This document shows positions 33,527-41,964 of a stretch of 64,000 nucleotides of DNA, piece by piece. Each line of letters starts with the position of its first letter. The first letter of the stretch is position 1. This DNA comes from CALJFL01 sp039964455 (GTDB lineage Bacteria > Pseudomonadota > Gammaproteobacteria > Pseudomonadales > Halieaceae). The notes below the pieces were generated by a model, which did not search any database, was not told the origin of the DNA, and worked only from the letters and a program-made list of their open reading frames with translations. A program made the translations under genes and the position numbers. The DNA lies in contig JBDVXK010000024.1 of assembly GCA_039964455.1 (NCBI GenBank), forward strand, positions 124,001 to 188,000. The letters run 5' to 3'.

Positions 33527-34936
33527 GTGACTGAAACTGCCATTGATACGGCCCCTGCCTCGACCATCAGTGAATCACTGGCGGCATTTTCTGCAGCCAC
33601 ATCGTTTCAAACGATTCCCTCCGAGGTTATTGACTACGCCCTGCTTTGCATCGCTGATTCCATCGGTATCGCATTTGCCTCACACCAGTTTGCCTTTGCC
33701 AAAAGTGGACTGGATGCAATGGAGGCGCTGGGGAGCACAGGAGACTGCGGGGTGATAGGCAGCGAGCGATCTTTGTCATCGCGCGATGCAGCATTCCTGA
33801 ACGGGCTACTGGTACATGGACTCGACTTCGACGACACACACAGTGAATCGATTATCCATTGCTCGGCTAGCGCCTTGCCAATGGTACTTGCACAGGGCTT
33901 GACCCAAAACGTGTCTGGCCAGCTGGCCTTAGCGGCTTATGTTGTCGCCGTGGAGGCCTCTGCAAGACTGGGCCAGGTGGCAGATGGGATGTTTCAGAAA
34001 AGAGGGTTTCATCCGACTGGCCTGGTCAGCATCTTTGGCTGCGCACTGGGCGCCAGTATGCTGACAGGGCTAAGCAACGAGCAGACCATTCTGGCTCAGG
34101 GCATCGCGCTAAGTATGGCCAGTGGCAGTATGCAGTTTCTGGAGGACGGGGCCTGGACCAAGCGCATGCATCCAGGCCACTCTGCCAGCTCAGCAATCAT
34201 GGCCACCACACTCGCAGCGAATGGTTTTCAGGGCCCAGCAGATGCCTACGAAGGCCGCTATGGTTTTTATCCGCTTTACCTGACAACGCAGGACCCGGAT
34301 CTCGCAGCTGTTACCCGTGAGCTCGGAAATCACTGGGAACTGATGAATGTTGCCATCAAACCCTACCCGGTCTGCCACTTCAATCATGCCTGCATGGATT
34401 CCGCCATCGTATTGACGCGTGAACACGGGCTCAAGACTGAAGACATAGAAGAGATCACCGCGCTTCTGCATGAAAACCAGTTCGACGTGGTGTGTAACCC
34501 GGCGCAAACCAAACGTATCCCAACCAGCGACTACGACGCCAAGTTCAGCCTGCAGTTCTGTGTGGCCGCTGCGGCAACACGCGGGGAGTTCGGCCTTGCG
34601 GAACTCGAGCCGAAATCACTGGCAGACACCGACATTCTGGCATTGGCACAACGCGTCTCCTTCGAACACTGGAGCGAGTCCAGATTCCCGGAGTATTTTT
34701 CAGGTGGGGTTCGCATAAAAACCCGATCCGGCGAGACGCTGGAACATGTTGAGACGGTGAACCGCGGAGCAACTGGACGGGCACTTGATGCCGAAGCTGT
34801 CAGGCAGAAGTTTGATGCCAATATGCTAACCAGCACTAGTCAGGCGCAGGCCGATAGTGTCTGGGATCAAATTATGGCAATGCCTGCTGCCGAAACACTG
34901 GAACAACTTAACAACACTTTAAGCGCAAGAGGATAA
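33527..34936 (+). CDS. MmgE/PrpD family protein
   Basis: A 469-aa MmgE/PrpD protein, the family of 2-methylcitrate dehydratase, cis-aconitate decarboxylase and iminodisuccinate epimerase. DSIGIAFAS, the conserved HGLDFDDTHSESIIHCSASALP with the active-site Asp-His pair, KRMHPGHSASSAIMA (Lys and His) and KPYPVCHFNHACMDSA are present. GTG at 33527 follows AAGGAGG by 11 bases; TTG at 33503 is the alternative. It lies in the GntR-CitE-PrpD-AbfD transcript. It may dehydrate or decarboxylate a tricarboxylate-like intermediate; the substrate is not deducible. Confidence 0.87.
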   Translation: MTETAIDTAPASTISESLAAFSAATSFQTIPSEVIDYALLCIADSIGIAFASHQFAFAKSGLDAMEALGSTGDCGVIGSERSLSSRDAAFLNGLLVHGLDFDDTHSESIIHCSASALPMVLAQGLTQNVSGQLALAAYVVAVEASARLGQVADGMFQKRGFHPTGLVSIFGCALGASMLTGLSNEQTILAQGIALSMASGSMQFLEDGAWTKRMHPGHSASSAIMATTLAANGFQGPADAYEGRYGFYPLYLTTQDPDLAAVTRELGNHWELMNVAIKPYPVCHFNHACMDSAIVLTREHGLKTEDIEEITALLHENQFDVVCNPAQTKRIPTSDYDAKFSLQFCVAAAATRGEFGLAELEPKSLADTDILALAQRVSFEHWSESRFPEYFSGGVRIKTRSGETLEHVETVNRGATGRALDAEAVRQKFDANMLTSTSQAQADSVWDQIMAMPAAETLEQLNNTLSARG

Positions 34937-34942
34937 ACGAAC

Positions 34943-36448
34943 ATGTTGATGACGGCAGAAGATTACAGGGAAAGTTTACGCAGCTACGACCCTGTTGTGT
35001 ATGTAGATGGCGATCGCGTTAGCAGCGTTGCTGACGACCCCAGATTGCTGCCAGGCATCAACGCAGTTGGCGTGACCTATGATTTTGCGCTGCGCCCCGA
35101 ATACGGTGGCCTCATGCTTGAGACTCAGGCCTCCAGCGGCAAGACCGTTAATCGCATGATTCACATTAACCGCCACAGTGAAGACCTGTTAAGCAAGCTG
35201 GAGGCGGTTCGGCTGCTGTGCCGGGAAAGCGGATGTGCCCAACGCTACCTCAGTCACGACGCACTCAATGCAATTCATCAGGCTACCTTCCGGGCTGATG
35301 CGGAAGACGGCACTGAATACCATGAGAGATTCATGGCGTATCTGCACGACATTCAGGACAGGGACCTGACTCTCGGTGTGGCCATGACCGACGCCAAGGG
35401 CGACCGGAAGCTGCGACCGCATAAACAGGAAGAACCAGACACCTACGTACACATCAACGAGCGTAGAGCTGACGGTATCGTCATTTCAGGCACCAAGGCT
35501 ATCGTGACTGGCGGCCCGTACATGCACGAGCTGCTGGTGATGCCCTGCCGCACCATGGTGAAAGAGGATGCCGACTTCGCCGTATGCTGCGCTGTACCAC
35601 TGGATGCAAAGGGGCTGACCATCATCTCGCGCGCTGCGGGCAGGCCCGGTGATCCGGCAGCTAAATTCAGTGCCAAATATGGCCAGTCTACGGCCGTCTG
35701 TATGTTCAAGAATGTTTTCGTGCCATGGGATAAGGTTTTCATGGCCGGCGAGTACCAGCATTCCGAATACCTTGTGACCAACTATGCGTCACATCACAGG
35801 CACAGCTGCATCGGTGCCCGGGCCGGCTTCGGCGACTTGCTCATTGGGGCTGGCGCGCTCATGAGCGAATCCAATGGGCTGGACCCCGCCAAGGTTCCGC
35901 ACATACAGGAGTCGATGGTAGAACTGATCAAGATCGTCGAGGGCTTCTTCGCTTGCGGAGTCGCCGCCTCTGTTTATGGTGTAGAAGATCCATCAGGCGC
36001 ATGGCAACCGGAACCTGTTTTCTCCAATGTGGGCAAACTGCTGCTTGCCACACAGATTTACGATATGCACCGCACAGCCCACGAGGTGTCCGGCGGCTTG
36101 ATCGTGGCGCTGCCCGGCCCGGATGAGGATCACAACCCGCATACCGCAGGCGATCTTTCTACAGTATTACGTGCCCGTGCCGATGTGCCCTACGAGAAGC
36201 GCATAGAGGTTGCGAGGCTACTGGAAGATGTTACCGCGTCCAATACCGCAGGCTGGATGTCGATCATCAGCTTGCACGGCGGTGGATCTCCGCAGGCCAT
36301 GAAGCGGGAAATATACCGTCGTTACCCGATGGAGGAGCGCAAGGAACTGGTCGAGCGGCTGCTGGATCGGGGTGTAGCAGACAGGGGCGAATGTGGTGCA
36401 CCAAACCGCCAACGCCAGCCCGGACAGTGCTGCGACAAGGGCTGCTAA
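34943..36448 (+). CDS. HpaB/AbfD-family protein (4-hydroxybutyryl-CoA-dehydratase-like) with lost Fe-S ligands
   Basis: A 501-aa protein co-linear with 4-hydroxybutyryl-CoA dehydratase (AbfD) from its first residues (MLMTAEDYRESLR) to GGGSPQAMKREIYRR. AbfD holds a [4Fe-4S] cluster with Cys99, Cys103, His292 and Cys299. By my alignment here Cys98 and His285 are kept, but the other two positions are Tyr102 and Ala292. A Cys now stands at 289, the AbfD Tyr296 position. The C-terminal tail has four cysteines (CGAPNRQRQPGQCCDKGC). It is thus either a cluster-free FAD enzyme (monooxygenase or isomerase) or uses changed ligands. It ends the operon and meets a terminator. Confidence 0.8.
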   Translation: MLMTAEDYRESLRSYDPVVYVDGDRVSSVADDPRLLPGINAVGVTYDFALRPEYGGLMLETQASSGKTVNRMIHINRHSEDLLSKLEAVRLLCRESGCAQRYLSHDALNAIHQATFRADAEDGTEYHERFMAYLHDIQDRDLTLGVAMTDAKGDRKLRPHKQEEPDTYVHINERRADGIVISGTKAIVTGGPYMHELLVMPCRTMVKEDADFAVCCAVPLDAKGLTIISRAAGRPGDPAAKFSAKYGQSTAVCMFKNVFVPWDKVFMAGEYQHSEYLVTNYASHHRHSCIGARAGFGDLLIGAGALMSESNGLDPAKVPHIQESMVELIKIVEGFFACGVAASVYGVEDPSGAWQPEPVFSNVGKLLLATQIYDMHRTAHEVSGGLIVALPGPDEDHNPHTAGDLSTVLRARADVPYEKRIEVARLLEDVTASNTAGWMSIISLHGGGSPQAMKREIYRRYPMEERKELVERLLDRGVADRGECGAPNRQRQPGQCCDKGC

Positions 36449-36480
36449 TAGTCCTTGAATCAGACCCGTTAATCGCGGAC

Positions 36481-36510
36481 AAAAAAAGGGGCGCCAAAGC
36501 GCCCCTTTTT
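36481..36510. terminator. Bidirectional intrinsic terminator
   Basis: GGGGCGC (36488-36494) pairs with GCGCCCC (36499-36505) around loop CAAA, flanked by seven A on the left and five T on the right. It separates the convergent AbfD-like (plus) and HyuB (minus) genes and works in both directions. Confidence 0.9.
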
Positions 36511-36524
36511 AATTAGCCCCGCTA

Positions 36525-38486
36525 TTACGCGGCTTTAGACTTACGCTTGGCGGTAGACTTCTTCTTAGCCGTTTTGCGCTTTGTGGCTTTTGCCTTTTTC
36601 GGCTTCAAATCGAGCCCCGCAGTCGCCCACGACTGGAACTCGGGCTGTCGCGGTGGCTGCAGTCCGGTTTCCTTGAAGCAACGAGCCTTCAGTTCATCGA
36701 TAGTGCCACCACGATCAAACAGGGGCGGCTTACCGCGAGCCTTGGACAGCTTCGCACGAAGCTTCTCTGTACGCTTCTCGTTAACCGACAAATCGTCATT
36801 GAGCACTACACCGTAACGCTTTGCCCCGTCGCGGGTCACAAGCCCCGCTTTCACATCAAACGAGACACGTTCTGCTGGCCGCTGGAATGGATCGCCGCAA
36901 CCGCCGCCACCCCAGGTATTAAAGTGCAGAATATCGCCGGAATTAACTTCAATCAGGTCACACTTTGAAGGTAGCTTCTCTACGGTGCCATCAGTTCGAT
37001 GCAGCAACTTCTCGGACCGCTGCCCGGGAAGTCCGCCGTTAGCGCCCCATGGGTACGTCAACCAGCGATCGTCGTGAACTGAAATCGTGCCTGGCTCCAG
37101 GAAGCAATAAGCCATACGCAGGCCGTTGCCGCCACGGTGTAATCCAGGGCCACCGCTATCCGGTATCGTTTCATATAGCTCGATACGCAAGGGGAAGTAA
37201 CTTTCCAAAAATTCATTGGGTACGTTGGTGAAACTCGGCCACAGTGAGTGTCCGTCAGGACCGTCGCCAGATGGCTTGCCAGGAACCCCACCAAAACCAA
37301 TGGAGTAAAGCTGATACCACTCACCGTTTTTGTCATAGCCCGAGTACATAAAGTGTGGGCTATCGGAGAAGCCTGCACCCGCCATCAATTCAGGTTCGCC
37401 CTGGCCCAAAAGGCCCGCGAGGACATCGAAAATCCGACCCAGTGCGTGCGTTCGGCAGGACAGTGCTGCAGGTTCGCGAGGCTTGAGCAGGGTTCCATGG
37501 GGAATCCTGACCTCCATGAGGTCGTAGAAGCCGTCGTTAAACATAATCTGTGGGTCAAAAATCATGATCATGTAAACGCCACAGAACATCTTGAACATTT
37601 CCTCATTGAGCAGGAAATTAATCGAGCTGATCGACTGGGGATCGGTGCCTTCAAAGTCAAAGATAACCTTGTCACCCTGACGCCACATCGCACACTTGAT
37701 CTTGTATGGCCCCATACCAAGGCCATCGTCACAGATATAGTCTTCAAACACCTGCTTGGTAGTTGGCACCGTGGTTTTGATCAGCTTGGACATGGCTCGC
37801 TTATTACGCTCAAGCAATTCGTCCAGGGCCGAGTAAAAATTGTCATCGCCAAAGCGCTCGGCGATCTCAATGACCCGCTTCTCTGCAGTTCTGATTGCAG
37901 CCACGAGTGCGTTAAAGTCGCTGCGATTCCAGTGCGGCAGACGACAGTTATGCATAATGAGATCCAGCAGATCTTCCTGCAGCTCATCATTTTTAAAGAT
38001 CTTGGTAGGCGGTATACGGATACCCTCTTCAAAGATTTCTCGCGCATCTGTGGGAAGACTTCCTGGCACCTTGCCACCCACATCGGTCATATGCCCAAAC
38101 ATCGCCGCATAAGAGATTAATCGCCCGTCCTTGAATATTGGTCGCAGCAGCAGCCAATCGTTAACGTGGCTGATCGCGCCATTACAGGAATAGGGATCGG
38201 TAGTAAGGAATAAATCACCCTCCTCTATCGTGCCGTCGTAGGCCTCTTTGAAGCCGTGAATAAAGCTACCGAACTGCCCCACGACCATCTTGCCGTCGAG
38301 GTTAGCGATCATGGGAAATTCGTCGTGCTGCTCCCTGATACCCGGTGACATAGCCGTTCTGAATAACACGGTATCCATCTCGTAGCGCGCGTTCATCATC
38401 GCGTTCTCGATGATATCCAGTGTGATGGGGTCAATATTTTTCCGCTTGAATTTAGCGGTATTACTTTCAACGATGGTTGCTGGCAT
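36525..38486 (-). CDS. Hydantoinase B/oxoprolinase-family protein with Lys-rich tail
   Basis: A 653-aa HyuB-type subunit: DPITLDIIENAMMNARYEMDTVLFRTA, EGDLFLTTDPY, FEGTDPQSISSINFLLNEE, DSGGPGLHRGGNGLR and HFNTWGGGGCGDPFQRP are diagnostic. These subunits act with HyuA in ATP-dependent hydantoin or oxoproline opening, or in acetone/acetophenone-carboxylase-type reactions. The last roughly 27 residues are a Lys/Ala/Thr repeat-rich, histone-H1-like tail absent from usual HyuB proteins. It starts 19 bases after HyuA, so the two are co-transcribed. Confidence 0.9.
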   Translation of the reverse strand: MPATIVESNTAKFKRKNIDPITLDIIENAMMNARYEMDTVLFRTAMSPGIREQHDEFPMIANLDGKMVVGQFGSFIHGFKEAYDGTIEEGDLFLTTDPYSCNGAISHVNDWLLLRPIFKDGRLISYAAMFGHMTDVGGKVPGSLPTDAREIFEEGIRIPPTKIFKNDELQEDLLDLIMHNCRLPHWNRSDFNALVAAIRTAEKRVIEIAERFGDDNFYSALDELLERNKRAMSKLIKTTVPTTKQVFEDYICDDGLGMGPYKIKCAMWRQGDKVIFDFEGTDPQSISSINFLLNEEMFKMFCGVYMIMIFDPQIMFNDGFYDLMEVRIPHGTLLKPREPAALSCRTHALGRIFDVLAGLLGQGEPELMAGAGFSDSPHFMYSGYDKNGEWYQLYSIGFGGVPGKPSGDGPDGHSLWPSFTNVPNEFLESYFPLRIELYETIPDSGGPGLHRGGNGLRMAYCFLEPGTISVHDDRWLTYPWGANGGLPGQRSEKLLHRTDGTVEKLPSKCDLIEVNSGDILHFNTWGGGGCGDPFQRPAERVSFDVKAGLVTRDGAKRYGVVLNDDLSVNEKRTEKLRAKLSKARGKPPLFDRGGTIDELKARCFKETGLQPPRQPEFQSWATAGLDLKPKKAKATKRKTAKKKSTAKRKSKAA

Positions 38487-38505
38487 TTGCTCTGCTCCTC
38501 GTCAG

Positions 38506-40563
38506 TTACGCTTTCGGCGTAATCAGAATATTTCCGTAAGAATCTACCTTGCCGATGTGTCCAGACAAAATAACCGTGGTTGAGTCCATCTCCAACAGGA
38601 TGGCGGGGCCTGCAATTTCATTGCCGGCACGTAGCTCTGCGCGTTTGTACAACGTAGCCTGCTGGTCCTTACCATCCATGTAAACACCGGAGGTGCCAAT
38701 GATTGATACCTTGTTGGGTGTGCGAGAGCCTTTTGGTAATACCTGGGGCTCAATTTCTGCTGCCCGCCCCTGCGCTACCGCACGCAGATTCACCAGTTCT
38801 TTGTCGTTTTCCAGCGCAAAGGTAAACAGTTGCTTGTGCATTTCCTCAAACTGATCACCAATAATATCCAGCCCCTTCTTACGCAGATCTTTCAGATCAA
38901 AATCTACCGTCAGCAAAAGACCCTGGCCGTGATAACGAATATCGGCCTGGTAGGTCAGAGTGCGATCCTTCTTCGGTACACCTTCTTTTTCGATGGTCTT
39001 CTCTGCCTGCGCGGCCAGCTTTTCATAGACCTTGCTTACCTGAGCTACCGTAGTCTGGCTGAACCGGCGAATATAGGTTCGAGAGGCTTCATCCCGTACT
39101 CGGGTTGTGGCGTCGCCATAAGCACATAGCACACCGGGGCCCGGGGGAATGATCACCGGCCAGCTGTTCATCAACTTGCCCAGCGCATTGGCGTGCAGCG
39201 GGCCTGCGCCGCCAAAGCCAATGAGTGCAAAGTCGCGGGGGTCATAGCCCTGCTCCACAGACACCAGACGCAGCGCGCCGTACATATTCTCGTTAACAAT
39301 ATCGATGATGCCTGCGGCGGTTCGCTTGACCGAAATCCCCAGGGCCTTGGCAACTGGTCGAATCGCTTTTTCTGCAAGGTCCTTGCGAATCTCCATATCG
39401 CCGCCCAGTCGCACTTCACTAGGCAAGTAGCCCAGCACCACGTTTGCGTCTGTCACCGAGGGAAGTACGCCACCTTTGTTATAGGCAGCTGGACCGGGCT
39501 CGGCACCGGCACTCTCGGGCCCAACACGAAGGGCGCCGGTCAACTCAGGTACATGCGCTATTGAACCACCGCCTGCACCTACGGTTCGCACATCCACGGA
39601 TGATGCTCTTACGGTCACATCTCCAACCGTCGTCTCGCGACGCAACTGTGCTTTGCCATCCTGGACCAGGGCGACATCGGTTGATGTACCCCCCATATCG
39701 AAAGTCAGCAGGTTTTTGAAGCCTGCCTGCTTGGCTACCCACACCGCTCCGGACACACCACCGGCAGGCCCGCTCATCAACAGGTTTACTGGCAATGACT
39801 CAGCCACCTTCGATGACGCCATACCGCCGTCAGAACGCAAAATATGAAGCTTCACACCCTTCATCTTCTTGCTGAGCTTACGCTGCAGGTTCTGCACGTA
39901 CTTGGAGACCTTAGGACGCACATACGAGTTCGCCACCGTTGTAATTGCGCGCTCGTATTCCTGCATTTCAGGAACAACATCAAAAGATATGGAGATAGGT
40001 ATACCGGGCAGAACTTCTTTGGCGACTTTCGCCACCTCTTTCTCGGCGCTACCGTTTGCATAAGAGTTAAGCAGACACACCGTCAGGGCTTCGATATTTT
40101 CGCCCTTGAGGCTTTTCAATGACCTCTTCAGGGCGGCCTTGTCCAGCTTACGCACAACTTTGCCATCAGCGCCCATCCGCTCATCGGCTTCAATGGTGCA
40201 AGACAACGGCGCCAGCGCCTCACTCTTGTTGTAAATCACCCAACCGCCAAGGCCACCCGGCACATAGGATCGGGCGATCTGTAAAACCTGCCTATAGCCT
40301 TTGGTGGTCACCAGGCCAACTTTGGCGCCGGTGCCAGTGAGCACAGTGTTGGTAGCCACGGTGGTGCCATGCATCACCTGGGAAATTTGATTGGGATCGA
40401 CTCCGGCAATTTCACATACGCGCTCTATACCATTGAGAACGCCGATTGAGGAATCATCCGGGGTACTGGGCACTTTAGCCGTGAAAACCTTTCCCGAGGT
40501 TTCGTCGACCAGCAAGAGGTCGGTGAACGTACCCCCTACGTCAACTCCTAGGCGATAAGACAT
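38506..40563 (-). CDS. Hydantoinase A/oxoprolinase-family protein
   Basis: A 685-aa HyuA-type ATPase subunit of the ASKHA fold. The phosphate loop GVDVGGTFTDLLLVD is at the N-terminus. VMHGTTVATNTVLTGTGAKVGLVTTKGY, LMSGPAGGVSGAVWVAKQ, LLTFDMGGTSTDVALV and FALIGFGGAGPLHANALG follow, and the C-terminal domain is complete. It activates a carbonyl or amide with ATP for its HyuB partner. AGAGG precedes the ATG. Operator site C is 51 bases upstream, shared with the divergent CoA-transferase. Confidence 0.92.
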   Translation of the reverse strand: MSYRLGVDVGGTFTDLLLVDETSGKVFTAKVPSTPDDSSIGVLNGIERVCEIAGVDPNQISQVMHGTTVATNTVLTGTGAKVGLVTTKGYRQVLQIARSYVPGGLGGWVIYNKSEALAPLSCTIEADERMGADGKVVRKLDKAALKRSLKSLKGENIEALTVCLLNSYANGSAEKEVAKVAKEVLPGIPISISFDVVPEMQEYERAITTVANSYVRPKVSKYVQNLQRKLSKKMKGVKLHILRSDGGMASSKVAESLPVNLLMSGPAGGVSGAVWVAKQAGFKNLLTFDMGGTSTDVALVQDGKAQLRRETTVGDVTVRASSVDVRTVGAGGGSIAHVPELTGALRVGPESAGAEPGPAAYNKGGVLPSVTDANVVLGYLPSEVRLGGDMEIRKDLAEKAIRPVAKALGISVKRTAAGIIDIVNENMYGALRLVSVEQGYDPRDFALIGFGGAGPLHANALGKLMNSWPVIIPPGPGVLCAYGDATTRVRDEASRTYIRRFSQTTVAQVSKVYEKLAAQAEKTIEKEGVPKKDRTLTYQADIRYHGQGLLLTVDFDLKDLRKKGLDIIGDQFEEMHKQLFTFALENDKELVNLRAVAQGRAAEIEPQVLPKGSRTPNKVSIIGTSGVYMDGKDQQATLYKRAELRAGNEIAGPAILLEMDSTTVILSGHIGKVDSYGNILITPKA

Positions 40564-40610
40564 GTTTGACCTCTGTTAAGCAGTTGTAGTTTTGTCAAAG
40601 CCGAATCAAC

Positions 40611-40656
40611 AATTGACCGGACATTTGGCGCGTATTTGACATTGGTGTGCTAGAAT
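40611..40656 (+). promoter_or_regulatory. UTRA-regulator operator, site C, and extended -10 promoter
   Basis: CAATTGACCGGACATTTG (40610-40627) contains the operator core as reverse complement TGTCCGGTCA. Downstream, TGCTAGAAT (40648-40656) is an extended -10 for the CoA-transferase. The site lies between hyuA (minus) and the CoA-transferase (plus) and can serve both. It is a less perfect palindrome than the 43463 and 45198 copies. Confidence 0.5.
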
Positions 40657-40752
40657 GCAGGATTTGCGCGACAGGTGCAAGCGTCTGCTCTGCGAGACGC
40701 AAACTGTGCATCCAGGCTACAGAATCAACCTAATTTAAAGGAACGAAACACC

Positions 40753-41937
40753 ATGAATTTACCCCTGCAAGGCATTCGCGTACTGGCCATTGAACAATTC
40801 GGCGCCGGGCCCTATGGATCTATGTACCTGGCTGACCTGGGCGCAGAAGTGATCAAGATAGAAAGCCGCGCAACAGGTGGTGACCCGGCGCGTCAAACAG
40901 GGGCAGTTTTACTGGCAGACGATGACAGCGCCTATTTCCAGGCATTTAACCTGAACAAAAAGAGCGTCACGCTCAATCTCAAGAGCGAGGAAGGCAAGGC
41001 GTTATTTCATGAACTGGTGAAAACAGCGGATGTGGTCTGGAATAACCTCAGGGGCAGCCAGCCTGCAAAACTGGGGTTGGACTACGACAGCCTTAAGGGA
41101 GTAAAGGAGGATATCATTTGCACCCATATCTCTGCCTACGGCCGTGACAACGACCGCGCTGACTGGCCCGGCTATGATTACCTGATGCAATCTGAATGCG
41201 GCTTTCTATCACTTACCGGTGAGCCAGATTCACCGCCCACCCGTTTTGGTCTCTCCATGATCGACTTCATGACCGGCACCGTTGCCGGCATGGGCTGCCT
41301 CGCCGCCCTGATTGGACGCGAAAAAAATGGTGGCCGGGATGTCGACGTCAGCTTGTTTGACGTGGCGCTGCACCAGTTGAGCTACCCCGGCACCTGGTAT
41401 ATGAATCATGACATTCGCACCGAGCGACTGCCGCGCAGCTCTCACCCCTCTCAAACGCCGGTGCAACTGCTGAAAACCTCTGATGGCTGGATCTTCATCA
41501 TGTGCATGACAGACAAGTTCTGGGGCTTGCTGATCGACATTATCGGCCACCCTGAACTTAACGACGATCCGCGGTTTGCCACAATGCGCGACCGTGCCAG
41601 TAACCGCGATGCCTTAACGCCGGTACTGGATGAAATTCTGCAGCAGGACGTCACCGCCAGCTGGCTGGCCAAGCTGCAAACCCACGTGCCTGTTGCCCCG
41701 GTTTATGAACTACCCGCCGCGCTGGACAATCCGTTTGTTCAGCAAATCAATATGCGAGCCAAAATGCCTCACCAGGACGGCGAGCTGGAAGTACTGCGCA
41801 ACCCTATTCGATTCGATCAGGAGCGTCTGGCGACCACCCCAGGCCGCGGGCTGGGCGAAAATAATGAAGAGTTGTTAGGTGAAGAGCTTGGCCTGGAAGC
41901 CCAGCTGGATGAGCTGAGGGCGCGCGGCATCATCTAG
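40753..41937 (+). CDS. Class III (CaiB/BaiF) CoA-transferase
   Basis: A 394-aa family III CoA-transferase: LPLQGIRVLAIEQFGAGPYGSM, LGAEVIKIESRATGGDPAR, NLNKKSVTLNLKSEEG, the catalytic aspartate about 142 in PGYDYLMQSECGF, and AALIGREKNGGRDVDVSLFDVAL. ATG 40753 has AAAGGA ten bases upstream; earlier in-frame codons lie close to the promoter and are rejected. It diverges from hyuA under site C. Within the regulon it probably loads CoA onto the acid later handled by the acyl-CoA dehydrogenase, MaoC and CitE enzymes. Confidence 0.92.
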   Translation: MNLPLQGIRVLAIEQFGAGPYGSMYLADLGAEVIKIESRATGGDPARQTGAVLLADDDSAYFQAFNLNKKSVTLNLKSEEGKALFHELVKTADVVWNNLRGSQPAKLGLDYDSLKGVKEDIICTHISAYGRDNDRADWPGYDYLMQSECGFLSLTGEPDSPPTRFGLSMIDFMTGTVAGMGCLAALIGREKNGGRDVDVSLFDVALHQLSYPGTWYMNHDIRTERLPRSSHPSQTPVQLLKTSDGWIFIMCMTDKFWGLLIDIIGHPELNDDPRFATMRDRASNRDALTPVLDEILQQDVTASWLAKLQTHVPVAPVYELPAALDNPFVQQINMRAKMPHQDGELEVLRNPIRFDQERLATTPGRGLGENNEELLGEELGLEAQLDELRARGII

Positions 41938-41964
41938 CCACTAACGCCCTTTAAAGGGGCAGGC

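Noticed and set aside
37248..38120. Open frame of 290 codons on the plus strand inside hyuB
   Set aside because: It is antisense to a clearly conserved HyuB protein, has no family features and lacks a ribosome-binding site; GC-skewed codons of the real gene leave this frame open.
41946..41960. GCCCTTTAAAGGGGC between the convergent CoA-transferase and hydrolase genes
   Set aside because: A palindrome with an AT-only centre and no T-tract; too short and weak to call a terminator.
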